Below, piece after piece: positions 44,609 through 56,097 of a stretch of 64,000 bases of DNA; position 1 is the first letter of the stretch; each line of letters begins with the position of its first letter. The notes under the pieces were generated by a model that was given only the letters and a program-made list of their open reading frames with translations, searched no databases and was not told where the DNA came from. Source of the DNA: Bolinopsis microptera (taxonomy: Eukaryota; Ctenophora; Tentaculata; Lobata; Bolinopsidae); assembly GCF_026151205.1 (NCBI RefSeq), contig NC_087080.1:2025096-2089095 (forward strand), given 5' to 3'. A program made the position numbers and the translations under genes.

Positions 44609-45182
44609 TAATTTTTTTATACAATGTAAACTAAAGTATAAACAATCATTTGCAAGACCTGTGGTCGGAAATGGCTGTATCTTTTATACTTTTGAATCTA
44701 TGGACAATTAAATACAGGTTACAATTGACTGGCAAAGCGTCTATCCCTGAATATATGTATATATGTATCACGACAATCTATCGTAAAACAGGGGTTCTAG
44801 AAAACCCACTTCCCGATGCTCCTGAAACCTGAAACTTTTTTTGCAGTCGATTTGGTCAACGTCTAGACGCCCTGAAAAATTTCAGATCTCTAACTCAATT
44901 TTAACATGGTTTTTAAGGCACCTGAATATGGCGATTTTGGGTTTTTTACCGAATTTCGTATAACAGTGCTGGCGAGTATTTTTACTATTTTATGCAAATT
45001 TCTTAAAAATCTCAACATAACTATTTTTATTCCTGTCATCTTTGACATCAAATTAGAATGTTTTGAACTAAAAATAAATCTGCTGAACGACTTCCGATGA
45101 GTCTTAATTCCTGAAAAACTCCTGCCGGAGGCGGCCGGAGTGCACGCTTCGCGTGCACGAAAGAGGCTTCCGACGAGTACCA

Positions 45183-45256
45183 AAGGGGTTATAATAGTAA
45201 AGAGGGTATAATAGTAAAGGGGGTACAATAGTAAAGGGGGTACATAGTATACCCCC
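45183..45256 (+). repeat. 17-bp minisatellite
   Basis: Four imperfect units of the form ggggtataatagtaaag. Ends in a gggggtacatagtataccccc palindrome-like hairpin. Minus-strand frames over it (Tyr/Thr/Leu-rich) are products of the repeat. Confidence 0.8.
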
Positions 45257-45373
45257 AATAAAGACACCGCTCGTGCTTGCCAGCACTGTGATCGATATAT
45301 TCCAAATCAAATTTATCCTCTACCACGTACAAATCCGTAATTTAGTTTTCAACTATACTATCTGCAACAGCAG

Positions 45374-45401
45374 CACGTGGGCAGCACGTGAGCAGCACGT
45401 G
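45374..45401. promoter_or_regulatory. Three E-boxes in 11-bp phase
   Basis: cacgtg at 45374-45379, 45385-45390 and 45396-45401, each within agcagcacgtg. The 11-bp spacing places the sites on nearly the same helix face. It may be a simple repeat or a bHLH-binding cluster. Confidence 0.5.
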
Positions 45402-45959
45402 AACAGATACAACTATATTCCGGGAGTAGCCGGATTGGTCGAGTAATCCTACTGCTAAGCAATAATTTTAAAATTGTGTTGCGTATTAACAGCAGGCTTG
45501 TTTAAAAGCACGGTAAATTGGCTTGATACTTGTTTGAACTGATAATTATCAACCTTTGAGGGTCATATCAAAGGTGTAGCATGCAAATTTGTGAATAGAA
45601 AAATTACCGGAGGCCTTGCAAAACGGAACAAAGTACAAGACGATACAAAGCTCATCATTCTATGACTGATGCCATTTTCTTAGCCGAAGTATTAGCTCAA
45701 AATACCCCCATCTGACCAACCACAAACTCGCCCACACAGCACACTATCACTTATACTTAAAGTTATTATCGAGCATCTTGGTTCATTTTCTTAACCTCAC
45801 CTACTGTATGATGAAGGCCAACGAAAAGAGCACAGGAGAAAATGTGTGTTTCCTAAAAGTGACGTCGAAGCAAGGGACGTGAAATTTGCTGGAAGAAGTT
45901 AGATATGATTAATGAACGCTCCTATGGCTATAGTTCCTATAGCTCAAATAACTTAAGAA

Positions 45960-46170
45960 AATGTGCTAATTCTCAGATTCGAGAGAGTTACAGTTTTTAT
46001 GTAAGAGCCTTATATACCCGACAAAACCTAAAAAGATGTGGCGATTCTCAGAACCGAAACTAATTTTAGGCCATCTTTCTGTTAAGACAATAAAAGCCTG
46101 ACAAACCCAACAAAACTGAACAAAATGTGGCAATTCTCAGGTAAGAGAGCAACTTCAGGAGGTGTTTATG
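45960..46170 (+). repeat. Imperfect repeat around gtggcaattctcag
   Basis: aaaatgtgctaattctcag, aagatgtggcgattctcag and aaaatgtggcaattctcag recur about every 75-90 bp, the first and third followed by gagag...tttatgtaa. No coding signal. Confidence 0.6.
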
Positions 46171-46775
46171 TAAATGTGACAACACAGCTATCTCCATCCT
46201 GTAGAGTGAGTACATACAGTATATTATACTTTGTGTACCTCTAATGACCTCTAGCAACACTTACATATTATGTAATAGTAATACATTATACAATGACCTT
46301 TGAATAGGGACTTTTACCGCTCCCATTAAAACGCCCGCCCAAATTTAGAAAAATAAATCTTGCGAACGAGCTCTGAGGGCATGAAAGTAACTTAGATCAC
46401 TGTATTGTTAAACACTGATTCCGAATCACCCCCTTGACATAGGGTTAAAATGCTTTCCCGAGGAGCTATGGGCAAAACCTGGTTTGGTCAGTGGTCACGT
46501 TGTGGTTAGTGTTATGGTTATCTTTGGGGTCATGGTTAGGATTAGGATTGGGATTTAGGTATGACCGTTTAGTTGGACTGCAAAAGCGTAAAAGCCCAAT
46601 CCACGTGATGTTTTAAACATTTTTGGGCGAGCGAAATAATGTAAGCCGGACTTTGCAGCCACACAAATCTAATTTCCACTAAATGTAATATAATTCAACA
46701 TAAAACAATAACTTAATAATAACTGTCATCAACATTACTCATTGCTGGGTATATCTGCAATCTGAAATAGATCCG

Positions 46776-46838
46776 TTGCGTGTCGTGTCTAGTATATATT
46801 ATAACTTTGCGTGTCGTGTCTAGTACATATTATAACTT
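46776..46838 (+). repeat. 31-bp tandem duplication
   Basis: ttgcgtgtcgtgtctagta plus atattataact occurs at 46776 and 46807 with one difference. Confidence 0.85.
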
Positions 46839-47693
46839 TAATTAAAATATATGTACACGATTTACTAGACACAGAAATTAGCATCGGTTAAACTAAGTAA
46901 GTAAAACGTCATTTTACTTAGAGAGATTATTTAAATACTGACGGTGAGAAACTACCCGCGCAATTCACAACTGGATTATGACCTTTTTTACCAAAGTTTC
47001 CCGCTTAAATTCACATTTCTACGTGGAGATAAGAAAATCTAATTTTGTGAGACGTCAGAATCTGAAAACAGAATTGATAAAACCGCCAAGCATGGAATAA
47101 ATTTTGTTACTACGCGATAAGAAACTCTACTGTCTTTTAAGTGAAATTAGTTACCTGCATGTATGGGTTACCAACTGGCAAAATGAGGATGAACCAAACA
47201 GAAAAAAGTCGTGTCTAACCATAAATCAAATGATAAATGGTTAGACTTAGATCCTGACGTAAAAGTACTGAGAAAATTAGAAATGAATACATATCATTAG
47301 AGCTCACTGGAAATACTTTTATTGGTAAGAAAAAGCGCAATTCAAAGAAAAGATGAAGGATTACTTCCTACTCAGTAATGGATGCATCGAAATTGAATTC
47401 AAGACAAGATCAGATTACAAATATAACATTTCACAGAGACGGACTAAAGAGGTCATGCTGTGGTCTCCAACACATAATGAGATCAAACAAACAATATTTG
47501 ATAACTTATACATCACGCCGCTTGGAAATGGCACTTCCACTATTGATGTTTAGACTAAAATTAGAGAGCACAATTCCAAAGTAATTTGTATTTTCTTGGA
47601 AAGTAAGTAGAAGTACCATTTCCTCAGAGGACAAAAGAACGTGATAGAACCTGATAGAATGACAAAAAGTAACGTACTGAAGTCAAGGGGGAA
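46839..47693. other. Clean stretch, probable 3' flank of the minus-strand gene
   Basis: Contains a minus-strand AATAAA (47318-47323) that could end the transcript of the gene at 47,694. Plus-strand frames at 47,353-47,584 lack splice or family support. Confidence 0.35.
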
Positions 47694-48742
47694 TCAAGTT
47701 AGCTCATCTCGTGAGCGGTTGTAAGTGATTTTCTCACTGAGTGCAGTGGACGATTCATCAGTAGTTAGTGACTGTAGCTGTGATTGTGACTGTGATTGTG
47801 AATGTGACTGTGATAGCAGACACGTGTCTTCCCTCTAACTAACAAAGCTAAAGCTAAGCCATATATTTTATATTTAAAAATACAAAAGAGAAATAAATAT
47901 CTATAGGTAATAGGTATAGCCATAGGTTCTTATTACTTTATTATATTTAGTCTTACCCAAAAATCATGAAAGGTCGGCTGCTGATGATTGAGATGTCAGC
48001 CACGTAGCCAGAATCCTCTGACAGGCCAGCCTCGGCTAAGGGCCTGTTGTGCTAAAAGGGCGAAGACTCCGGAAAGTTTTTGAGAAAATGTAATTACGTT
48101 CCTTCATTATCCGGCATCTTAAACACAGAAATAGCCATAGATATAAACGTTAGCCTTAGAGAGGTGATATTTTAGCTTTTTTTACGGATTATCCTTATTA
48201 ATTTGTAGAGAAATCGGTGGTGTTTTGAAATTAACATGGGGTCCTTGAACTTTATAGTCACTAAGTTCAAGGACCCCATGTTAATGCAAAGGTAGAGGAA
48301 AAAGAACGGTAAGAACCATACATCAACCAGGCACACCAAACAGTTTAATCTTCCTTCTTGACTGGACAGAGTTAACTGAAATTTAGAGTTACCTCCGATG
48401 TCGGAGTCATGTCTGAAGGCTCCACATGTACGTGGCTGTGGTGATTTGTAATCATGCAAAGACCGTATTCACTATTTAAAAGGATAATTCAAAGAATAAA
48501 TTATTCTAGGAAAATCACGTATGGTGCTGATTCCATAAAATTAAGTTTAAGCCATCGAAATTCTTAGAATAAAAAAGAATTTCTCAGGAAATTAATAAAT
48601 ACAGGATAAACCTAATGATATATAATCTCCTCATTCGATAGATGTTTTCTAAAAATGAATTGACTAATACAAAATTGCATTAACCATGCCGGGCCGGAAC
48701 TAAGAAAGTCCTTCAGCGAGTTAAGGGCTTGGTGCACGGATG
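47694..48742 (-). CDS. 3' end of a multi-exon gene (four exons, last 110 residues), unrecognised
   Basis: Exons at 48742-48685, 48435-48393, 48051-47957 and 47832-47694 (stop TGA). Donors gttaat, gtaact and gtaaga and acceptors gttatcag, caccacag, cgcccttttag and ttagttagag keep one frame (phases 2, 0, 2). Pieces: SVHQALNSLKDFLSSGPA; HVHVEPSDMTPTSE; HNRPLAEAGLSEDSGYVADI then SIISSRPFMIF; and a Ser/Gln-rich tail SQSHSQSQSQSQLQS ending in SRDELT. The Ser/Gln tail is encoded by tcacaatcacag-type repeats and may vary in length. Upstream exons were not identified. A hydrophobic frame at 49,060-49,170 (VILQVIGFVSFDDPF) is a weak candidate. No family recognised. Confidence 0.6.
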
Positions 48743-49363
48743 CTGATAACGAAACTTATTTCTAATATATACACTATTATATTCAGGGTGATTCAAAAAG
48801 GGATTTTAAATGGCCATCATTTGTTATGACACAAATTATAAGTCATGATCAAATGAGAAGCAAGCATAATATTCAGCCTAAGGAGGTTTTAACAGACTGC
48901 CAATCACTGCCGGACTGACCTGTGGATAGCTAGCTAGCCAGACAAGTATAAGTAACTAGGGCAGATAGTATCTTCGTTGTCATTCTGAATATTCATTATC
49001 CAAGTACGAGTAACCGACTTTTAGTCTTGGTGTAGATGGTAAAAGGATCGTCAAAAGAAACAAACCCAATCACTTGAAGAATAACAAGAGCTGATGAAAA
49101 TGAAAGGAGACTGTGGTAAATATAGAAAACATAACTGGAAATTATAGTATAACTATAAGACAAACAAAATGTATACAATAGTCAGCTTATACCCATATTT
49201 TAGATTCACTACATCAGACACGGAGTTATAATTACATTTGATTAGCTGAACTTATAGCATGTACTTATAATTACTGTACTTGTAGTTAAATGTAGTTGTA
49301 TTACCAGTATTATTAGTCATGATGACTAATGAGTAATGGTGTTATCATATTCATGGTGTTATT
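48743..49363. other. Intron or upstream region, nothing firm
   Basis: Possible further exons of the minus-strand gene could not be joined in phase. Ends in ATGGTGTTAT-type repeats that the next element interrupts. Confidence 0.35.
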
Positions 49364-50272
49364 ACGGGGGTGATGCAACGTCAATTAATGTCAATTAATG
49401 TCAATTAATATCAATTAATGTCAATTAATGTCAATTAATGTCAATGTCAGTTTTACAAAATTTTGGAATACTGACATTAATTGACACGATATTTTTCGAC
49501 CAGAGATTATGTAGTTCTACCATATTTTTAGCACTTTAGAACGTTTATATCATCAATTTATTCACTACTATCACATATGGAAATGTGAAATGTGAAAAAA
49601 TTCAGATCATTAAACAATAAAACTAAAATAATACGGTTTTCCGAAATTTAATTTTCTTAAATGGGCGTGGCCATCCAAGGGCGTGGTTTTCAACATCATC
49701 AGAATTTAGAACCCACTAAACGAAATGCCTTCATGACATTTATATTTGAATAACGAATCTTAAACAGCTAACATTACTCCTTCATACTAAAAAAGCCGAT
49801 TCTAAATATTTTACCTGTATAAGAAAACAATTGACATACGTTGCATGCCACTTTTCGCGCGCGAAGCGCGCGCCGCCGAAGTATCAAGAAAACAATAAAA
49901 TATGGGCGCGGCCGGTGGGGACCGAAGATGGAAGAGTTGGAAGCTGAAATTTTTTTTGGTGGTCTTTGAACCTAAGGATCAACAGATAAGAACATACTCA
50001 TAATTATTCAAGGACTTTGTTTTTTTGAACCGGTCTAACTTACATGATAGACGTGAATATCTTGAATATGTATCGAATAATGATAATCTCAAATTTCAAG
50101 ACAAATTAATGTCAATTAATGTCAATTAATGTCAATTAATGTCAATTAATGTCAATTAATGTCAATTAATGTCAATTAATGTCAATTAATGTCAATTAAT
50201 GTCAATTAATGTCAATGTCAGTTTGGGGTTTTTATGGAATACTGACATTAATTGACGTTGCATCACCCCCGT
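49364..50272. mobile_element. 909-bp TIR element with decamer arrays
   Basis: The 30-nt terminus beginning acgggggtgatgcaacgtca (49364-49393) returns reverse-complemented at 50243-50272. TATT (49360-49363 and 50273-50276) may be the target duplication. Inside each end is an array of tcaattaatg: 6 units at 49381-49440 and 10 units plus a partial one at 50102-50210. Each array is followed by gtcaatgtcagttt and a tggaatactgacattaattgac closing block. The two array blocks are direct repeats of each other, yet each closes with a block complementary to the decamer, so each can fold. No ORF, so non-autonomous. Confidence 0.8.
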
Positions 50273-50279
50273 TATTAGT

Positions 50280-50372
50280 ATTACATGGTGTTAACTGTTA
50301 CTATGGTGATACTATAATGTTATTATGGTGATATAATGGTGTTACTATGGTGTTACTATGGTGTTCTTACTG
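50280..50372 (+). repeat. atggtgttact minisatellite
   Basis: Irregular repeats of 9-12 bp. The same motif lies left of the TIR element (49,335-49,363), which shows the element landed inside this repeat. Confidence 0.8.
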
Positions 50373-50445
50373 GGCGGCGCTCAGCCTGTCATTCCACCGA
50401 ATCTTTATTATGAACATAATAGCCTGGGGTCCCCAGGTAATGGTG
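50370..50445. repeat. Dispersed repeat, partner of 23,430-23,562
   Basis: Reverse-complement match to the earlier copy. It lies upstream of the plus-strand gene end at 50,736. Confidence 0.7.
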
Positions 50446-50735
50446 TTCAGGAAGCTTGAAAAGAGCGCCGCGCACAGGGACTGGCGTGCCAGGTTACTTT
50501 ATGTGCTCTTTCGTTTATAAATAGATGTTATTATATAAGGAGAGTCTGTGTGCCAGAGCTGAGTTGTAGCATTCTGTATAATTTTATAATTACACTTACA
50601 GACGATACTGTCGTTTTTTGTTATCTTCACCTTGGCACAAAGTGATTTATCGAGGATAATGTCCGATGAAATAATGAATATATGCATTCTTCAGAGCAGA
50701 CTGTAATACAGCATTCTCCGCAACTTTATTTTTAG

Positions 50736-51115
50736 ATAAAAACTCCCTCCCAACCAAATCAATTAAATGTGAAATTTGGGGGATAGACGAAGAAGGGATA
50801 GAAGAAACATGGTCTATTAGACCAAGTCCCTGTTGGTATGACTATGACGACCCCAAAACCATTAGGAAAAGCTTTGCCAATTTTGAGGTCGTTAATTTCC
50901 ATGATCTAAAGATAAAGAGAGTCATTAAATGTGTCGAGCGTACTAGCTCCATTGATTACTTTGTGAGTTGAATTGGAAACTGTATGTTGTTGTCTATTTT
51001 TTTTTAACAGACAGATTCATGCCACAAACGACCGCTCATCATGATCGATGACGGACAAATATTTGGGCAAAATGTCAACAATTTCATCAAAAGAGCCGGG
51101 CTTCCTAAATTTTAG
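50736..51115 (+). CDS. 3' end of a gene: two last exons around a 48-nt intron, unrecognised
   Basis: Exon 50736-50962 follows the acceptor actttatttttag and ends at ttt|gtgagt. Exon 51011-51115 follows attttttttttaacag and ends in TAG. Phase is 0 across the 48-nt intron, and two leading bases complete an upstream codon. The 109 residues include KSIKCEIWGIDEEGIEETWS, PSPCWYDYDDPKTIRKSF and finally RPLIMIDDGQIFGQNVNNFI. Reading through the donor would stop after VS. A polyA signal AATAAA at 51166-51171 lies 50 nt after the stop, a normal distance. The protein looks soluble and mixed-charge. Upstream exons are not seen because the adjoining 450 bp is repeats. No family recognised. Confidence 0.7.
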
Positions 51116-51165
51116 GTTGGAAAAATGGGGAGTCTAGAATTATAAAGGGCAGTTTAGTCTTGCTA

Positions 51166-51171
51166 AATAAA
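51166..51171 (+). terminator. Polyadenylation signal
   Basis: AATAAA 50 nt downstream of the TAG of the 50,736-51,115 gene. A second aaataaat follows near 51,195. Confidence 0.6.
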
Positions 51172-51345
51172 AGAAGAATTCATGTTTTGTTCAAATAAAT
51201 GTTCTATAAAGTGTGATATTGTCAAACATAAATACAGACCAACTGTTGGTAAATTCTGAGCAAAAACCGTTCATTATTAATTTTTATTATTAATATTAAG
51301 CTTAGTTGTAGTGAACGTACGGAACGTTCACTAAAAATAGTTTGT

Positions 51346-51445
51346 NNNNNNNNNNNNNNNNNNNNNNNNNNNNNNNNNNNNNNNNNNNNNNNNNNNNNNN
51401 NNNNNNNNNNNNNNNNNNNNNNNNNNNNNNNNNNNNNNNNNNNNN
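51346..51445. other. Assembly gap (100 N)
   Basis: Exactly 100 N. The left edge ends shortly after a 10-bp hairpin (tagtgaacgt/acgttcacta, about 51,309-51,333). The right edge enters low-quality sequence. Confidence 1.
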
Positions 51446-54130
51446 TGGGGGGGAAAGGGGTGAGGGTAAAAGGGGAGGGTGTCGACAAGTGGCTAACCCG
51501 GGCGGGAAAAGTAAATAAAAACTCAAAACTTTCAACCGGTGAAATCCAAAATACCCTCTCAATTTTTCTCACCCCACACCGATTTTAACCCCCGGTAAAA
51601 AAAATAGTTTTTTTCAACTACCTTTTACTCTATTTATAGTTCACTACCTTTTAAAATTTGTATTAAACTCCCCAAATTTTCTTTTTCCCGGTAATAACCA
51701 CCCGATTTTTAAGGGGCCAAACCTGGGGGACAGACTTTTAAAAACCTCTGGGAGTACTTTTTTACTTAAAACAGTTTTTTTCTCTGGAAAAAAACCCTCT
51801 TTGTTAATAACCCTGAATAAAAACCCCCCCCTTTTTTCCCCCCTTTAAAAAAATACCGGGTTTAAAAAATGGAAACAGTGAAAACTACCAGGAAAACCCC
51901 CCGTTTTTGCCGGGGAAAAACCCGAAAAAAAAAAAAAAACCCCCGAAAAGATTTTTTCCAATAACCCTATTTTTTCAAATAAAAAACCCCTTTTAAAAAA
52001 AAAAGGCCCTTTAAAAAACCCCTTTTGGGGGACGAAGGGGTCTTTTTTGGGGATCACCTTTTTTTGGGGGGCTATAGGGGGGGACAAACCAAAAAATATT
52101 TTAAAAACCGCCTAAAAAACTCTCGCAATATGCTCAAAAAATTGATTGGGGTACTAGGGGGGGACTTTCCAGGCGAGGGACCCAATTAATCACTAAAAAT
52201 TTAAAATTTGGGGGACTAAATTGTTTCGTTTTTTAATTGGAAAAATTTATTTCACTTAACTTTTTGCCTTGTTGGGGGAAAAATTTTTAAATTTTATGTG
52301 GGGGTTTAAATTTTTTTTGGGGGAAAACAAAAAATTTGGGGGCCGGGGAAAAACGTTTTCCCCTTTGGGGGAAAAATTTTGAAAAAAAGGCCCCGGGGTT
52401 TGGTTTTAACCCCAAAATTTTTCCCCCCAAAAACAAAAGCTGGGGGGAACGCTTGTTTACTAATTTGGGGCGGTTGGGGCCTTTACAAAACCCTTTTCCT
52501 TTTTTCCGGGGTTTTCGCAAAAAGGGGGCCCCCAAAAAAAACCCGGTTTTTTTTGGGGGTTTTTAAACTTCTAAAACCCCCAAAAAAAGGGTTTTAATTT
52601 TTGGAAAAAAAAAACCTTGTGGGGGCTTTTAATTTAAAAAAAAAAACCCCCAAAAAGGGATAAAAATTTTTTTTTTTTTTCCCTGGTTGGGATTTTAAAA
52701 ATTTTTTTTGGGGAAATTTTAAAAGGGGAAATTTTTTGGGGGTTAAATTAAAGGGAACCCTCCGGGGGCTCACTTTTGTTTTTTTAAAACGGCAAGGGGC
52801 CCCCCTAGGGTAAATTTCGGGGGAAATTTCCCAACCCCCTTTAAAAAAAACAGGGGAAAACTTTTCTTTTAATTTCCCAAAAAAAAATTTTGGGGGCCTT
52901 TTTCCCCAAGGCAAGGGGTTAATTTAAATCATTTAAAACGGGCAAAAAAAAAAAACGGTTTAAAGGGGGGTTAAATTAGGGGGGCCCCCTTGGGGGCCCC
53001 AAAAAAAAATTTGGGAAAAATTTTTAAAAATTTTCCCCAATTGTTGTAAAAAAACTTTTCCCCAAAAAATTTTTTTGGGTAAAAAAAAAAAACTTTGTTT
53101 TTTTATTTTTGGCCCTTTTAATTTTCCTGAAACCGTTGTTTTTAACCCTTTTTTTAAATTCGACCCCAAACGGGGTTCCCCAATAAGGGCCCCCATTTGG
53201 GGGAATTTTTTAAACCCCAGGGGTCTTTTTAATTTTTTCAGGGTTTTTTCCACCTTTTCCAAGGAAAGGGGCCCACTCTTTTAAGGTTTTAAAAATTCCC
53301 ACAAAAAACCCCCCCCCCCCGGGGGGGTTTAAACCAAAAAAAAAGCCCCCCTTTGGGGGGATCCGGGGCCCCAAACTGAAGGGCATTTTTCTTTCCATTT
53401 TCCATAAAAAAAAAGCGGGGGTGGAAAAAAACCCCCCCCGGGGGGGACGGGGCCTTTTGGGGGCCGGGGGTTTGGGCGTCCTGGATTTGGGTTTGGGTGG
53501 GCCGGGGGAAATCTTTTTTTTTTTAACCGAAAGGGCCCCCGGGGGGGGCCTTTGGTGGGGCCCAAAAAAGGGGGAAAAAGGAGTTTTGGGCCCCCCTGGG
53601 TTTTCCAAAATTTTTGGGTTTGGGAAAAATTTTTAACCCCCTTTTTTAATGTTTTTGGGTTTGGCTTTTTTTAGGTTTCTTTTTACTTTTTTCTTTTCCC
53701 AATTTTTCCCGGAAATTTTTGGGGGGTATGGGGGGCCCTTGTTTTTAAAAAAACCCGTTTTGGGGGGGACCCCCCGGGGGCCCCCCCCACGGGGGGGGTT
53801 TTTCCTTTTTTTAGGGGTTCACTCAAAAAAAAAAATTCCCCCCTAAAACCCAAAAGTTTTTTTCCCCGGAGATTATTTCCTGAAAAACCTTGGGGGTTTA
53901 AAAATAGGGGGAAAAGAAGGGGGCGGTAAAATTTGGGGGGCATTATTTTTTAAACCCCCAAATTTTTTCCCAAAATCTGTTTGCCTTTTCCAAAAAAGTT
54001 AAAAGGGGGGAAATTTAAAATATTTTAAAACCCCCAAAATTTTTGCTTTTTTTCCCGGGGTTGGGCCCTTCCCACCCCCCCCCACCCGGGCCTTTTTGGG
54101 GAAAAAGGAAAGGGGAAAAAAGGGAAAAAA

Positions 54131-54164
<34 letters not shown>

Positions 54165-56050
54165 TTTGGGCGGGGCGGGGGGGTTTTCCCCCAAACCTTC
54201 AAATTTTCCTCAGAAAAAAATTTTAACCCCCGGTTTTTTTGGGTTTTTTTAAAACCCCCAAAAAACCCGGGGGGAAAGCTTTTCCAAAAAACGGAAAAAA
54301 AAGGTTTTTTATTTAAAAACCCGGGGGGGGAGGGGGTTTTTTAAAATTTGTTTTTTAGGGCTAGTGTAAAATTTTTTGGGGGAACTTTTAAAAAGGTTTT
54401 ATTGTTATTTTTGGGGGGGGGGCCGGGGGGGGTTAAAAAAATTGCCCCAAATAAGTGATTAGGGAAATATTTTTAAAACCGGCCCCTGGGGAAATTTTAA
54501 AAGGAAAAGGGAGGCGGGGGAAATTTGGGGGGTTGGGATTTGGGGCCCACCCCCATAAAAAAAATCAAAAATTGGGGGGGCCCGGGGTTTTTTTTTTTTT
54601 TTTTTCCCTTTTGGGCCCTTTTTTTTAGGGGTTTGGGGGAAAAAAGGATGGGGCACGTTGTTTTTTTTACCCTCCCCGGGGGAAAACTTTTAGGGGGCAT
54701 GTAAAAATCAGCAAATTTTAAAAACCCCCACCTTTTTCCTTTTCAACCCAAATTTTCGTTTCCTTTTAATTTTTCCCCCAGTTGATTGGGGGGGGGGCGT
54801 GGTTTCTTCCCGTTTTCCCCCCTTTGAAAATCCAGGATTTCATGGAGGGTTTTAGGGGTTTTCTTTCCCCCCCCGGGGGGTTTTTTTTCCCGGGGGGAAA
54901 TTTAAAAAAAGGGGTTTTAGGGGGGTTTTTGTTTTTTTCGGGGAATGGTTGGAAGGGGGGCCAGGGGATTTTATTAAAATTTTAAAGGGGTCGGTTAAAA
55001 CCTTTTTCCGGGGTGGGTTTTTGTTTTTGGGACCCCGGGTTGTTTCCGTTTTAAAAAGGAAATTTTAAAATTCAAACCCCGGTTTTCCCAGGGAAGGAAA
55101 AAGGGGGGGCCCCAAAGGGGATTTTTTAACCCGGGGGTTTTTTTTTTATTTTAATTTTTTGTTTTAAAATTTTTTCCCCAAAAAACTTTTTTAAAATTTT
55201 AAAATTTAAAATTTCCCAAATTTTTGGGGATTTTTTTAGGGGGGGGCCCCGTTTAAGGGGACCCTTTTTTAAAAAGGGGTTTTTTTTTTTGGGCAGGTTT
55301 TAGGGATGGTTTTCCCTTTGGTTTGGGGGGGGGCCCCCAATTTTTGGCACTTTTGGATGCCCATTGTTTTTTTTTGGGGCCTTAAATTTTTCCAAAAAAA
55401 ATTTTAATTTTTTGGAAATTTTTTTTTGTAGTTTAAAAAAGGCCCAAAGTGGGGCCGAGGGGGGGCCCTTTTTAAGGGGGCCCCGGGGAAATTTTCCTCT
55501 TTTTTTTAAAAAGGGTTTTAGGGGCCCCACCACCAGTTTATTGGCCCCCCTTTTATATTTTTTAAATTTTTGCAAAACCGGCTTTTTTTCCCCTTTTTTT
55601 TAACTTTCCTTTTTTTTTCCCAAGGAATTTTAAAGGGGCCGGGGAAAAAAATCCCTTTTTTGAGGGGGGTTTTGTTTTGGGGGGCCCCCGGGGGGCCCCG
55701 GGGGGGGGGTTTCTTTTAATGGGGGGGGGACCCTACCCTGTATTTTTTAAAAAAAAAAAAAAAAAGGGGGGGGGGTTTGGACCCGGACGAGAGGGTCGTA
55801 TCCCGACCATAGCTGTATCTTTTAAAGTAAACCGAGATACAGATTAGCTTTTTTGGATATCTCATTTTGCTGTTTAAAAAGTGACCTAGTGTGTTAAAAC
55901 GGCATCAAATAATCAGCAAACTTTAAAAACTCGTTCGTCCCTAATGGGTTTAAAAGGACCCCAATTTTGCATGATTCCAATTTTAAAAGGGTTACTTTTT
56001 AAAGCAGTTCAAAAAAAAAAAACAATCTATTATATTTTTCTGGTCCAGGA
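51446..56050. other. Severely low-quality block
   Basis: Almost entirely runs of 3-9 identical bases (tttttaaaaccccgggg pattern). All ORFs across it are rich in Gly, Pro, Phe and Lys on both strands and should not be annotated. Confidence 0.85.
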
Positions 56051-56097
56051 ATAAACCACAAATTCAGGCTTATCAATGAATCCTTTTTTCTTGATTG

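Noticed and set aside
46500-46560. Interstitial telomere repeat (ggttag motifs)
   Set aside because: Motifs are too irregular to call telomeric.
47353-47584. Two overlapping plus-strand ORFs of 66-68 codons
   Set aside because: No splice signals, no family resemblance, and composition like flanking non-coding DNA.
49381-50216. CRISPR-like direct repeats
   Set aside because: 10-bp units without spacers in a eukaryotic TIR element. This is a minisatellite.
51846-55603. Many 60-130-codon ORFs on both strands
   Set aside because: All lie in homopolymer-inflated sequence with extreme Gly/Pro/Phe/Lys content.
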